The notes under the pieces are model-generated. The model saw only the letters and a program-made list of their open reading frames with translations, had not been told where the DNA came from and made no database searches. The position numbers and the translations under genes were made by a program. A DNA stretch of 64,000 nucleotides from Maea johnstoni. Taxonomy: Eukaryota > Annelida > Polychaeta > Spionida > Magelonidae. How positions within the stretch are numbered: position 1 is the stretch's first letter; each line of letters starts with the position of its first letter. The stretch is taken from contig OZ012685.1 of assembly GCA_963942565.1 (NCBI GenBank), forward strand, positions 56,477,377-56,541,376. The letters are read 5' to 3'. This document shows, piece after piece, positions 1 through 15,900 of this stretch.

Positions 1-50
1 TAAATAATGAGTACAACAAATTTTGATATTCTTATAAAAATATAACTTAC

Positions 51-3412
<3,362 letters not shown>

Positions 3413-4913
3413 CTGGAAAAACACCTGCAATGGTACAATTGTTTAGATAAGGCATCAACCATTTGATATTCTGGGGACTGGAGGGGGTGACCATGTACAA
3501 TTGTACATTTTATGGGCTATTATTTATTTTTCAAATTTTCAGAGACAGATTACTTTTTAGAAGGCCCGCCCGCTTAAGGTCTCTAGAAACTCTAAGATTC
3601 ATTTACAGCCATTTTCTAACACTTAAAATGAGAATTAATGCAAGAAAGATATATATGTTTTTTGTTTTCCACAGACAGATCATTTTCTTTCCAAATATTC
3701 AGACAGATAATTCATTTATCCAATCAAAAGAAGTTGCCCCCCCCCAAGAATATCAAATGGTATGCCCATAAATGTAAACATGGAGTAGAATGAAAACAGG
3801 AATGTCAAAACTTGCCCATAAATATGAATGTCCCATCTGCCAGATTATTGAAAAGATAGGAATTTTGGAAATGACATTCTATAAATGAACTCACTAACTG
3901 TTTTTGTATACTATCAGGCATGGATTGTTAAATTTGGAATCATGACAAAAGATCCTGGAAAAGTAGAGCATGCATACTATCAAAATACCCAATTGTATTT
4001 TTTGTAGCAAAAAAATGATAATATTGTAGCAAAATATCCATTCATCTATTCTAAAATGATATATTGTTGCGAAAAAGTTGATTCATCTAAAGGTATACAT
4101 TTGTTGCAGTAATGGTATGTACAGTCTATGGTTCTACACCATAGAAATTTTAGGAAAATAAGAGTTACAGTTTCCCATACTATAAGGTATCAAGGTGCCT
4201 CCCTGCGGTCAGTGCTCTTTAGTACCAGTGTCCAGTATTTAATACCAGTTCTCCGTGTGGGTGGCGATTGCTATTACTATTTTAGTACTACACACGCTAG
4301 TGGCTAGACGCGGTAATTGCACTCATACGATGTAGTGATTGCAGCTTATTGAGTGGTAACATGACATGTGGTTGGTCTGTCTTAGTCCGAAATATTGAAT
4401 AGTATATAGCGGAAACACTGATGCGGGATCGAGTATGAAACGGAGCAATTTTTGCTTTATTGTTTTACTTTTAGTCTGGGCTTGTTTTCCAATGTGGCCT
4501 CCAATGTTCCAGTGATCATGCTGATAACCGACAACACAAATTCAACGGGGTTTAAGAAATGCAATCACTATTTCTAAACAACGCCATTCTGCCGACTAAC
4601 TTCTAGACAAGGAATCCGATGCCTTTATAGCGTAGGGCGCACATGTTTTGTATATATACTTACCAGTCCTGGCAACTAAGTTAGTTCATTCGAGAGAAAA
4701 CGCGCTAAACTTCATCAAGTGGTCCATGCTTATGGTTCCAACACCACTTTACTTGAACGCTAATTGAGCAAGCATGAGACACAGAACCATTTGGGGATAA
4801 CATTTACAATTGCTGCCATCTGTCGGCAGCGATCACTACTATAGTTGTTTATGTTACAGAAAGCTCCAAGCAGCATGGTCTGGGACACATAAAGATATTG
4901 AAGGTGCGTCATA
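3413..4913. other. Intergenic/upstream DNA of the ePHD gene
   Basis: No coding exon seen. About 4190-4700 is less repetitive and richer in CpG than its surroundings and lies upstream of the minus-strand ePHD gene. It is the most likely promoter area, but no core element can be assigned with confidence. Confidence 0.3.
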
Positions 4914-5252
4914 TACGATGGTGCAGATGTGAACGGCAGAAAGAAAATCGCTGTTTTTCTGGAAAACAACAGAAAAAAAATGATTTTTCCACTGTTTTTC
5001 CAAAAACTACGATGGTGCAAGTGTGAAGGCAGAAAAAAAAAAAAAAAAAATTCTCCACCGTTTTTCTAAAAACAGCAGAATTTTTTTTAAATTTTTTTTC
5101 TCCACCGTTTTTAAAAAACAGCAGAATTTTTTTTTCTGCCTTCACACTTGCACCATCGTAAAAAACACCAGCAAGATAAAATATTTTTTTCCCACTGTTT
5201 TTGGAAGAGTGATAGAATTTTTTTCTGCCGTTTACACCTGCACCAATCGTAG
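4914..5252. mobile_element. Hairpin MITE family D cluster (TACGATGGTGCAGGTGTGAA ends)
   Basis: Composite of palindromic units. The central one (about 5008-5160) has terminal inverted repeats ACGATGGTGCAAGTGTGAAG and its complement around A/T-rich cores with repeated CCACCGTTTTT and AACAGCAGAA. Partial or whole copies lie at 28660-28775 and 32359-32464. Confidence 0.8.
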
Positions 5253-5564
5253 TTATACACTTAGTGTGATGTTACATATTTTTCAAGCTTCAGAACAGAT
5301 TGGGAGTTATGACCGCTTACTAATTTCATTTTAATCACCAGTCTAAATCATTGGATCTAGATTTCTGGTAACAAATGTATCCTGTCAAATTTATCAACAT
5401 CTTCAATTTTGTATAGCATTTATGGTACCCATAATCCCCTTTCATCAGCGCTTTTGTCATGACCCCAAAATTTATAAACTAGAAATATTTACCATGACGA
5501 GGAGGGGTTGGTATGATCTGGCAGGTATATAGAAAATATACTCTTAATAGTGTAGCAGCAGAGA

Positions 5565-7575
5565 CCCCAAAAGTTGCTTATTTTAGGAGTAACCCCAGCC
5601 GGCGGTAGAACAAGCAGCACCATGCATCAAATGAAAGCTAAGAATCTCTGGATTCAGGAACTGCGTGATGCCGGAACCAAAAAGTTGTACAACTGGAGAT
5701 ATCGCACTGTTTCCATGGCAACCTTTTTGAAGTAGTGATAACAATGAAAAAATGCTCTTCAATCAAATTCTTGTTCTGTGGGCTTCAAATCAATATTGCT
5801 CATTCAAATTACTGTTGATAATCAATAAGGTCGTTGTGTATTGAAAAAAATTAAAATGAAACTTGAAAGTTGTTCCTGCACTGAATGACCTCATATTTAG
5901 GGTACATATGTAGAAACGGGTAAAAATTAACTATTTTTGGACCTTAAAGATTAATAAAAGGCATATATGAAGTTGTTCAGACAGGCAATACATATATCTG
6001 AAAAGTAGACACTATAAGCTTTCATTTGATGTATTATTAGACCCCCTTGCACATTTTTGTATTAGACAATTGGCCTCGTACATAGTAGCTATAGTGATCA
6101 TATGATGGCTATATACAGCAACTTGGTGAAAACTCACCTAATGAGCACCTCAATCTAGTTGTGTACCTTCTAACATTGTTTTTCATTTATATTACTCTTG
6201 ACAGTTATTAAGGTTCTTTACTGGTGAAATCAATTAAGACAAATGTTAAAGATGTGTGTTGTACTGAGTGACCCCACTTTTAGGGTAAATATGCAGAAGC
6301 ATGAAAAAATCGTATTTTTGAAACTTTTTGTTTAGATAAAAGTATTGTATGAGATTTTGCAGGCATGCAATGGATATTTTCGTAAAGAAGACACTGTGAG
6401 CAATTATTTAATCATCATTAGACCCTTTGCACATCTTTTTGATTGAAAATATGGCGTCAAACATGGTAGCAGTAGTAAGGCAGCAACTTGGTAAAAGCTC
6501 ACCTAATGACCGACTCACTCTACTTTTTCAGCTTCTTAGTATTGATTTTCATTCAGCATACTCTTACCAGTTAACTAGATCCTGGTATAGTGAAAAGAAA
6601 TGTTAAATTTGTGTTTGCACCGAGTAACCCCATTTTTAGATTATATATGCAAAAAACGGTTGAAATTTGATATTTTGGATCTTTTAGTTGTACTTAAAGA
6701 TGTATTAGTTTTAAGTAGGCAACTGATGGATACAATCTTGAAATTAGACCCTCTGAGCTTCCATTTTATGTATCATTCAGCTTGGTATATTACTTATTGT
6801 AAATAGGGCTCCACATACTGGTTAGTTAGTGTCAGAACTCGTCATATAATAGGCTTTTTTCACAAAAATAACCATCATTGCTTCATTCAGTTAGTGCTAT
6901 CTAATCCTGTGAAGGTCTGAAATGACCCGTGCCTTTGATGGATAAAAAGAACTGACAAAAGTTGGCCAATGTATTTGCTCTCATTGGCCCCCAGATTCAG
7001 GGTATGTATGAATAATGCTGGTAAAACCACAATTTCATCAGTGTTTGTCAGTTATGAAGGTTGGGTAATAATGGCAGAGGTTTCTATCCTGAGATATTCT
7101 GTTGATTAGATTAATAATACAGAGAACTTGAAATGTATCTAGTTTAATTTTATATATATGGTGTCAGTTTATGTCTTTTTGATCGTATTTCAAAGATATC
7201 TAAAAGGAGCAATGTGAATTATCATTGGACACTTGTTTCGAGGTCTAAAGAATTTTATTTAGATTAAAAGAACTGGCACTAGTACGATACAGCTCTGATT
7301 CAACACATTTTTTGAGAGGTGTTTGACTTATTGCAGCCTGCAGCACATTACAATGGTTAAATTGTGTTTATTTTCTAACTAAAAGCATATTTGAAGTAAA
7401 GATAAAATTCAATAAAATAGTTGTTGCTGCTTTCCTTTACTCCTATCAAATTATTTTCAAGTATATCTTAGATCCAGCCGGTTCTCTCAGATAAAAAATA
7501 TATATTGCCTAAAGGGTCTTCGATCTGATGAGGAACACATTTAAGCATCACAAATGTACCCTCCAAATATGGTGT
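5565..7575 (+). repeat. Left arm of the large inverted repeat
   Basis: Composed of about four diverged units of 345-380 bp. They are recognisable by repeats of CAGCAACTTGGT.AAA..CTCACCTAATGA (6118, 6481) and of TTTAGGGTA.ATATG.AGAA (about 5899, 6278, 6640, 6986). It retains the uninterrupted site AGACACTATAAGCTTTC, equivalent to the BEL insertion point in the right arm. Confidence 0.8.
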
Positions 7576-7687
7576 AAATCTTTCAGGATGAAAAGTGGAA
7601 GAAACATGCATGTTGGGCGCTTTATCAAACAGAGCTATTGATAATAATGGACCATCACACCTTAATTTGGAGAAACTATCTATAAGG
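7468..7687 (-). other. Exon-like coding block of unknown function at the inner edge of the left arm
   Basis: A minus-strand open stretch follows a strong acceptor-like CCCTTTTCCTTATAG (7688-7702). It encodes about 72 protein-like residues, including LSIALFDKAPNMHVSSTFHP and FVMLKCVPHQIEDPLGNIYF, ending SERTGWI and a stop. Composition is varied and not repeat-like. Its 3' half lies inside the inverted repeat, and the right arm (10545-10620) carries a diverged counterpart. It may be a captured host terminal exon or part of the element's own gene; I do not recognise the family. Confidence 0.4.
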
Positions 7688-8007
7688 AAAAGGGTTTGAC
7701 ACAATTAAATATGAAATGAGAATTTTTTTTGTCTTCTCGATTGCTTAACTTTTGAATATAAACATAAAAAGAATTATGAAACATTTTCCTCTGAAATACT
7801 TTCATCTATTTATATATTTCAAACAAAAACAATAGAATTTGATGTGCTTGTTTAAAGCACCCATGTTTTTGGTACAATCTAATGAAGAGAAAAGAGACAA
7901 AAAATCCTGTGTGCAGACCTATGTGAGGTTCTAATATTTTTTGTCTGTTACTCTGCTCAGTGATAGCCTTTACAGTCACCATTGGTCTGATTATGAGGAT
8001 AAATTTG

Positions 8008-8237
8008 TACAGTACAGACATTCTATTCCTGCACCAATTGACCTCTTGCGCAAATTAATGTCAAAATTAAAACCAAGCACATTAATGACCCAAATGGCTT
8101 GTGAATTAAAGCTACACTCAGTTTTGAGGTTATCCATGCATCCATGCCCAGGAAACCGTGTGACAATCGGGTGTGTGGTTGTGTATTGTACCTGGGATGA
8201 TCTTGCATTTAGTGCAGGAATTGAATGTTGGTACTAG
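8008..8237 (+). mobile_element. MITE family G copy 1 (TACAGACATTnnATTCCTGCAC ends)
   Basis: About 230 bp from GTACAGACATTCTATTCCTG to TGCAGGAATTGAATGTTGG, giving imperfect inverted ends of roughly 24 bp. A reversed copy is at about 34440-34660 in intron 11 of the LRP-like gene. Confidence 0.6.
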
Positions 8238-8561
8238 AGGCTTTAAATTTTTTTCAATAAGAGTTTTCTCAATATTTCACTATTAAGCTTTTACTGCAAG
8301 GAGGAGGTTTTATTGTGAGACGGATTGTAGCAGGGGTGTTTGGTTGATTAAGGTAGCAATCTCTCAATGATTCATTGAAGGTGTGTCCAAGAATAAAAGT
8401 CCTGGAGCGCAGACGATCAGTCCTGGAGCACAGCATTCCTATTACAACAAACGGTTCACTAATTTTTCATCAGTCAGTACTATTATATCAGCCTTTGATA
8501 AATAATGGGGACCCCAATGGAGCAAAGCATAACACCATTAAAAGTATGCATAACATGATAC

Positions 8562-8893
8562 ATTGAGTATTATATAAAAGGATCTATTGGCCATGCAGTT
8601 TGATATTTTTGCGAGTTAAGCAGTGCTTGATGGATTGAGCAATTAAGCAAAAGATGACACCGCTAAATGATGGTAGTTCACATGTCTAATGCAATCTGCA
8701 TAACATAGTACATTTGAGAATATATGAAAGGCTCTACTGGCCATGCAGTTTGATAATTTGGCGAATTAAGCAGTGCTTAATGGATTGAGCAATTAAGCTA
8801 AAGATAACACCCTGGAATGATAGAAGCTCAAATGTCAAACACAATGTGCATAACATAGTACATTTGAGAATATAAAAAAAGCTCTACTGTATG
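8562..8893 (+). repeat. 137-bp tandem repeats (about 2.5 copies)
   Basis: Units share CATAACATAGTACATTTGAG, GGCCATGCAGTTTGATA and TTAAGCAGTGCTT.ATGGATT. Part of a further copy resumes at 9776-9832, after the palindrome array, so that array appears inserted in a repeat copy. Confidence 0.75.
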
Positions 8894-8904
8894 GGGCGCC
8901 GTTT

Positions 8905-9765
8905 GATACGTCAAGATATAAGTCACTTTTGTTGACAAAAGCAACTTTTGTCCACAGAAGTTATTTTTGTTATTTTTTAACCAACATGAAAACCTACGGT
9001 GACAGATCCTTTAGTGCCTGTGCCCCAAAACTATCGAATCAGCTTCCAAATAACATCCGGGCAGCTGCGAGTGTGTCAATCTTCCAACAACAACTGAAAA
9101 CACATCTGTTCAAAGATGTATTTATCAAATAACTATGTGGATCTCAACATCTATCCTTTGACAATGAATATTATGCGCCTTTGAGCATGTTTATATGGAA
9201 AGGGCGCAATATCAAATGACAATATTATTATTATCATTATATTATATCATTATTGTCGGACAAAATAAACTTCTGTTGACAAAAGCAAGACAGAAGTTGC
9301 TTTTGTCAACAAAATTTACTTTTAACTCCTGTCTTCACAAAAGTAACTTTTTATCAACATAACTAACTTGTGTTGGTCAAAAGTACTTTTGCCAAGACGA
9401 AATCGACTTTTGTCAGACAAAAGTATATTTTGTTGGACATAAGTACTTCTGTCAACAAAAGTGTAACAATTGGCGAATGGTCATGCCATCTGTGATAGAC
9501 AAAAGTACTTTTGTCGATAAAAGTACTTTTGCCCAACAAAAGTTGCCTTTGTCTAACAAAAGTTGATTTGTCTTGACTAAAGTACTTTTGTCCTACAAAA
9601 GTTACTTTTGTTGACAAAAGCAACTTCTGTCTTGCTTTTGTCAACAAAAGTTATTTTTGTCCGACAAAAGTTATTAGTTCAACAAAAGTAACTTATTTAG
9701 GATAAAAGTGACTTCTGTCTGGACAAAATTGCTTTTGTCAACAAAAGTATGGATGTTACAAACAG
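8905..9765. repeat. Array of ACTTTTGTCGACAAAAGT-type palindromes, split by a LINE tail
   Basis: More than 20 imperfect copies of ACTTTTGT(C/T)nACAAAAG in both phases (8928-8970 and 9255-9765). Each can form a short hairpin. No open frame is convincing. Confidence 0.85.
8980..9240 (+). mobile_element. 3' end of a non-LTR retrotransposon (CR1/L2-like LINE)
   Basis: Encodes TYGDRSFSACAPKLSNQLP then NIRAAASVSIFQQQLKTHLF, the conserved C-terminal tail of CR1/L2/Jockey-type reverse transcriptases, to a stop at 9132. A 3' UTR ending in ATTATTATTATC-like repeats follows. It is 5'-truncated, with only about 50 codons left. Confidence 0.8.
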
Positions 9766-10370
9766 CGCTCCATGTGACTGGCCATGCACTTTGATATTTT
9801 AGTGATTTAAGCAGTGCTTGATGGATATGGCCTGTAACACGTTTTGAAGCCTATGTCGCACGCTGGTGCGACTATGCGACAGTTGGACATTCCTGCATTG
9901 ATCAGCTTGTAGTAAGGGGAGAGAGGATGGCAGGGGGCATGAGGAGTGATTAGGGTGACCTTTGTGAAACCAACTAAATGATCCACTTGTACTGATATGG
10001 GATGTTTTGGTATGGTGTGTACGACCTGCGCTTAGATTGGTAAGTATGGCTGAGGGTGTTTGTTGTCTGGGGGGTGGGGGGAAGATATGGTTGCAGTTGT
10101 CATGTGTTACTATCTTCACCTGTCGAATTGTATGCGGATTGAGGGTGGAGGGGTTGGGGGGATGTGATATGGTTGTGGGTGAGGCGATTCATTTATCAGC
10201 TTGCATTATGGGTTTGGGGTAGGAGTGGGGGTAGCTATAATTAGGGTTGACCTGGGCTTCATTTGTCAGCTTTGAATAGGGGTTGGGGGAGGGTATGCAT
10301 GGCTGGAGGGGTAGCAATAATGTTTGGGGATGACCTGTGCTGAGATCTCTCCACGATTCATTTGTTAGAT

Positions 10371-10545
10371 GGCCTGCCCTGATGGCGTTGTGGTCTAAGG
10401 CATTGGCAAAGGCTGTTAGCTGTCTTTCACCAATGCCCGAGGTTCAAATCCCGTCCAGGCATTAGAGAATGTTGCCAGTGACTAGAGATAAGATGATGGT
10501 TTTCGCTGGATACTCCAAATTCCTCCACCTTCTTGAACATGGTGC
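10371..10545 (+). mobile_element. tRNA-derived SINE (family 1), copy 2
   Basis: Best-preserved promoter boxes of the family: GGCGTTGTGGTCTAAGGC (box A) and GGTTCAAATCCC (box B). The body follows with TTGCCAGTGACTAGAGATAA and GGTTTTCGCTGGATACTCC. It borders the inner end of the right inverted-repeat arm. Confidence 0.85.
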
Positions 10546-12088
10546 ACCCTAAGTGGAGGGTGCATTTGTGATCCTTAAATGTGTTCCTCAATAGAAGACT
10601 TTTCAGGCATTGTGTACTTTTATATCTCAGATACTATTGAAAATAATTTAGGAATAAAGCAAAGCATCAAAAACTTATTGAGTTGTGGATTATGCTGCAA
10701 ACAATATCTTTCTGTCAAATATGCTCTAAGTTGGTAAACAATCTCAAAACAGGCATTTTAATGTGCTGCAGGCCGCGATAAGTCAAACACCGTACCAGCA
10801 GTGGGTTGAAAACTAATAAGAGGGCTGTATTGTGGTAGTGCCAGTATTTTCGATCATTTTGAATTAACTTCCTTAGACTTCAAAACAAATATCCAATGAC
10901 TATTAATATTGCTCAATTTAGATATCTCTTAAATACAATCAAATACGCATAAAATAACACCATCTATATAGCATTAAAATAGTCACATTTTTAGTTCTCT
11001 GTATCATTTATTCATTTAACAGCATGTCACAGGATAGACATCTCTGGCATTATGATCCTACCTTTGGCAACTGACAAACAATTATGAAATTGTGTTTTTT
11101 ACCAGCATTGTTCATACATACCCTGAATCTAGGATCAATGAGAGCAAATACACTGGCCAGCTTATGGCAGTTATTTTTATCCATCAAAGGCACTAGTCAT
11201 TTAAGACTATCACAGGATTAGATAGCACTAACTGAATGACGCAGTAATGTTTATTTTTTGTGGAAAAGCCTATTATGACGAGTTCTGAAACTAGTTTGTG
11301 GAGCCATATTTACAATAGATAATGTGACAAGCGAATGATACATAACATGGAAGCTCAGAGGGTTTACTTTCAAGATTGTATCCATCAATTGCCTTATTAA
11401 AACTAATACGTCTTTTATTATAACTAAAAGATCCAAAATATCAAATTTCCACCGTTTTTTGCATATATAATCTAAAAATGGGGTCACTCGGTGCAAACAC
11501 AAATTTAACATTTGTTTTTACTAAAAAAGGATCTAATTGACTGGTAAAAGTATTTTGAATAAGAATCAATGCTAAGAAGCTACAAAAGTAGAGTGAGTTG
11601 GTCATTAGGTGAGCTTTTACCAAGTTGCTGTATATAGCCCTTACTACTGCTACCATGTATGACGCCATATTTTCAATCAAAAAGATGTGCAAAGGGTCTA
11701 ATATAATGATTACATGATTGCTCACAGTGTCTTCATTATGAAAATATCTATCACAAGCCTGCAAAATCTCATATAATACTTTTATTTAAACGAAAAGTTT
11801 CAAAAATACAATTTTTTCATGCTTCTGCATATATACCCTAAAGGTGGGGTCACTCAGTACAACACACATCTTTAACATTTGTCTTCATTGATTTCACTAG
11901 TAAAGGACCTTAATAACTGTCAAGAGTAATATAAATGAAAGATAATGCTAAGAAGGTACACAACTAGAATGAGGTGCTCATTAGGTGAGTTTTCACCAAG
12001 TTGCTGTATATAGCTACAATGTATGAAGTCAATTGTTTAATACAAAAAAGTGCAAGGGGGTCTAATCATACATCAAATGAAAGCTTAT
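10540..12088 (-). repeat. Right arm of the large inverted repeat, inner part
   Basis: Reverse-complement match of about 6020-7575. It stops abruptly at 12088 where the BEL LTR begins; the remainder of the arm resumes at 19642. Confidence 0.8.
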
Positions 12089-12824
12089 TGTCATGGGGGG
12101 TAACTTCACAAACAACTCCTTTGTTCCTGGTTGAATGATCTTTATTCTCCCATGGATGTATCAAAACACACGCAAACACGAGCCACCAGTACACAGATAC
12201 GGGATACACCATTACACGTTTTCTACAAAAAACACAAAGCACTCATAAGTATCTCAACTAAATCACAATGCAACACAATAGACAAGTAGAGAGATAACAC
12301 ATGATCAATTCCTTTGTCTCAAACAAGTGACTAAATATGCAGAAATAAAGTCAATCTTTATGATCAAATGTACAGAAATGCTCTATCAAAGATACAGAAT
12401 ACTACAGTAATAGATATACAGACTTATAATGCAAGTAATATACATATTAGGCAAACAAATAATGTTCAACTTACTGGCTATTTGTACACCATACATTTCC
12501 TTCCAATGGCCCAGTCAATATGGCCTCTCAACAGAAAACCCCCACAATCCTCTGCAAATATGCTAATTTGTATGCAAAAATAGTACATGTCACAAATAAA
12601 CAAACATGCACCAGCCCACACTACATTGTTTTCATCATGAACACAGTTACAAAGACAAAGGACATGCAGATCACTCTGCAGCAGCAACACAATGCTGCAC
12701 CCACACTAACTGCAAGGTTCACTGCACAGCAGTACACTGAGTACCAGCACACTATCTCTCACTCTGACCATATATACAAAACACAAAATCCAAAACCTCA
12801 ATAAATGTCTTATATGCCATTACA
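12089..12824 (-). repeat. BEL/Pao 3' LTR
   Basis: 736 bp, same ends as the 5' LTR. It follows the polypurine-like tract at about 12825-12838. Confidence 0.95.
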
Positions 12825-12927
12825 TACTGCCCCCAAATGTGACTATACAGTACATTTCAAATATATATAAATATGGCATATAAATATATTACTTTCTACC
12901 GTATCATTTCAATTTTCTGACATCATT

Positions 12928-15900
12928 TTATTGTGTACTTTCCAAAAAACACAACTTAGTTATAGGACGTTTCAAGTCCTTGGCACTTACTCTAACGTCT
13001 ACCTGCCTCACCCAACCTGCTTTGTCTGGGTAAACCTTAATGACTCTTCCCATGGGCCACTGACCTCTGGGTACACTTTCATCAAGGACCAGGACTAAGT
13101 CCCCAACTTTAAGGTTCCTTCTAGGGACAGTCCACCTTTGTCTAAGTTGGAGAAGAGGTAGGTATTCCTTTAACCATCTCTGCCAGAAACGGTCAGCTAG
13201 GTACTGTGCCTGACGCCAAGCCCGAATTCCAAAACCATCAACCTTTTGAAACACACCTGGAGGCAAGCATGTGTTAGGCCTCAACAGCAGGAGGTGATTT
13301 GGAGTGAGAGGTTCCAAATCCTTTGCATCCTGATGTATTTCAGTGATAGGCCTGGAATTCAGTATGCTTTCAACTTCTGAGAAAATAGTCAGTAGAATTT
13401 CATCCCTCACAACCTGTTCTTTCAACAGAGCTTTCATGATCTTTTTCACGGACTTGACCATCCTTTCCCAGACTCCCCCCATATGACTAGCCAATGGGGG
13501 ATTGAAATTCCACTCTACCTCCTTCTGAAGCAGAATACCATGAATCTTTTGTTGATTGAAGGATTGAATGCCTTCCCGTAACTCACGCTCTCCACCAATG
13601 AAATTTGTTCCATTATCACTGAAGATCCTCTTTGGAACACCTCTTCTATTCATGAACCTCCTAAGAGCATTCAGAAATGAATCAGTATTCAAGGAGTGAG
13701 CAACCTCGAGATGCACTGCCCTTATGGCTAAACAGGTAAACAGGCAACCATAGCGTTTCACTTGACTTCGTCCTTGCTTCACCATGATAGGACCAAAATA
13801 GTCGACTCCAGTATTCGTGAAAGGAGGCTGCTCAGGGGTAACCCTAGCCACTGGTAGCTCACCCATGATTTGCTCACCCAAAGGAGCATTCCGTCTACGA
13901 CACGGAAAGCATTTTCCGATAACATGGCGAACAGTAGCTCCCCCTTTCAAGATCCAATACCTTTGTCTTAACGAGGACCATGTCATCCCTGCCCCCGAAT
14001 GACCCACTAGCTCATGATAATGACCGATAATCAGTCTTGTGACATGATGGTCACTAGGCAGAATCATAGGATGTTTGACATCCTCTTGAAGTGGAGCTTC
14101 TCTGAGCCTACCACCAACTCTCAGAATTCCATCCTTGAGCATAGGACAAAGCTTTACTAAATTGCCACTCAACTTGACTGGGATACCCTTTGACCCCTTG
14201 AGGGCTTGCACCACATCTGGAAAACATTCTCTTTGTACAAATGCAATGACGCTCTTTTCAGCATGTTTCAACTCACCAACTGTCAAAGGAGATTTCTTAA
14301 GACCATTGACCTCTTGAGGTGACCGTTTGCGAGTCAAAAGATACTGTCTGAACCGTAACAACCAAGCAACAGCTCTCTTGAGTTTGAACCAAGAAGAGAA
14401 TGAGGACAAGTATTTCTGTAACACATTTTCCTCATCAGTTACCATGGAAACCATTTGAGTTTCTTTACGAACTTCTGGGTCTTGAGCCCAATCAGTCACA
14501 GTCCTTTCAGACGCCATAGGAGATTCTGGCCAGAAGCCTGGATCTTTCCATAAGAACTCAGGTCCCTTGAGCCACCTGTCATTTTCTATGAACTCATCTA
14601 TTCTAAGGCCTCTTGAGCCGTCATCAGCCGGGTTTTGCTTAGAGTCAACATAGTGCCATTGGGATGGAATAGTGACACTCTGTATCTTTGCCACTCGATT
14701 AGCAACAAAAGTGTGAAACCGGCGGCTTTCATTCTGGATGTAATGCAGAACTGCAGTAGAATCGGTCCAGAACATAACTTCCGATATAGGATATCTTAGC
14801 TCAGCTTTCACTATCTGACAAACATTAACAGCCAGGAGAGCAGCTGAGAGCTCTAGTCTAGGTATGGAAATGACCTTCAAAGGACTAAGACGGGACTTGC
14901 CCATAACAAAGGCACAATGGACTCTACCAGCTCCATCTACCATACGTAAGTAGGTAACAGCTGCATAAGCACTATTTGAAGCATCACTAAAGCTATGCAA
15001 CTGGTAGGTCACTGGTTCAAAATCCACAGGATGGAAACACCTGGGTATAGAAACCTCAGATAGTTTAGGTAAATCTGCCAACCAATCTTGCCATAGGCCA
15101 AGATCCTTTGCACTAACTGTCTGATCCCAGTCTAAACCCTGGCGACACAACTCCTGAAGAAGCAACTTGGCAAGAAGTATAAATGGTGCCAAGAATCCCA
15201 AAGGATCAAAGATAGAGCTGATCATGGAGAGTATACCTCTACGGGTTTCCTCTTTTTGTTTCAGTACCACATGAAACTCAAAGGAGTCACCTTCAACATT
15301 CCATTGAACTCCAAGAGTGCGCTCTATGGGAAGGTGGTCCAAGTCAATATCTTTGACAGAGCCAGCACGCTCTTGTTCTGGTATTGACTCTATAACTTCC
15401 CTAACATTGCTGAGCCACTTAGTCAGTCTAAATCCACCTTTAGCTAGGATAGCACAAAGCTGGGATACCAACCGTTTAGCTACTTCAGTGGTTTTAACTG
15501 ATTCCAGGCAATCATCAACATAAAAATCATTGAGCACAGTGCTTACAGTTAGCTTATCAAAGTCAGAAGCATTGTCAGTTGCCGACTTTCTCAAGGCATA
15601 ACTTGCACAACTAGGTGAAGATGTGGCACCAAAGATATGAACCAGCATTTGGTGGTCTACAGGTTCATTGGCAATGTCACCATGGGGCCACCACAGAAAT
15701 CGTAAGGCACCACAATCTCTTTCTATAACTCTAACCTGGTGGAACATGGCTTCCACATCTGCCACTATGGCAACACGCTCTTCTCGAAACCTTGTCAATA
15801 CACCAACTAGCCTGTTAAGGAAATCAGGGCCTTTCAGTAATTGATCATTGAGAGAGGTGCCACCATAGTTGGCAGAACAATCAAAAACCACTCGTGTTTT

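Noticed and set aside
8905-9765. Possible CRISPR-like array
   Set aside because: Palindromic units are irregularly spaced and degenerate, with no uniform spacers, in a eukaryotic genome.
12368-12804. Small open frames in the BEL LTRs (also 19185-19621)
   Set aside because: Identical in both LTRs and within regulatory DNA of the element; not genes.
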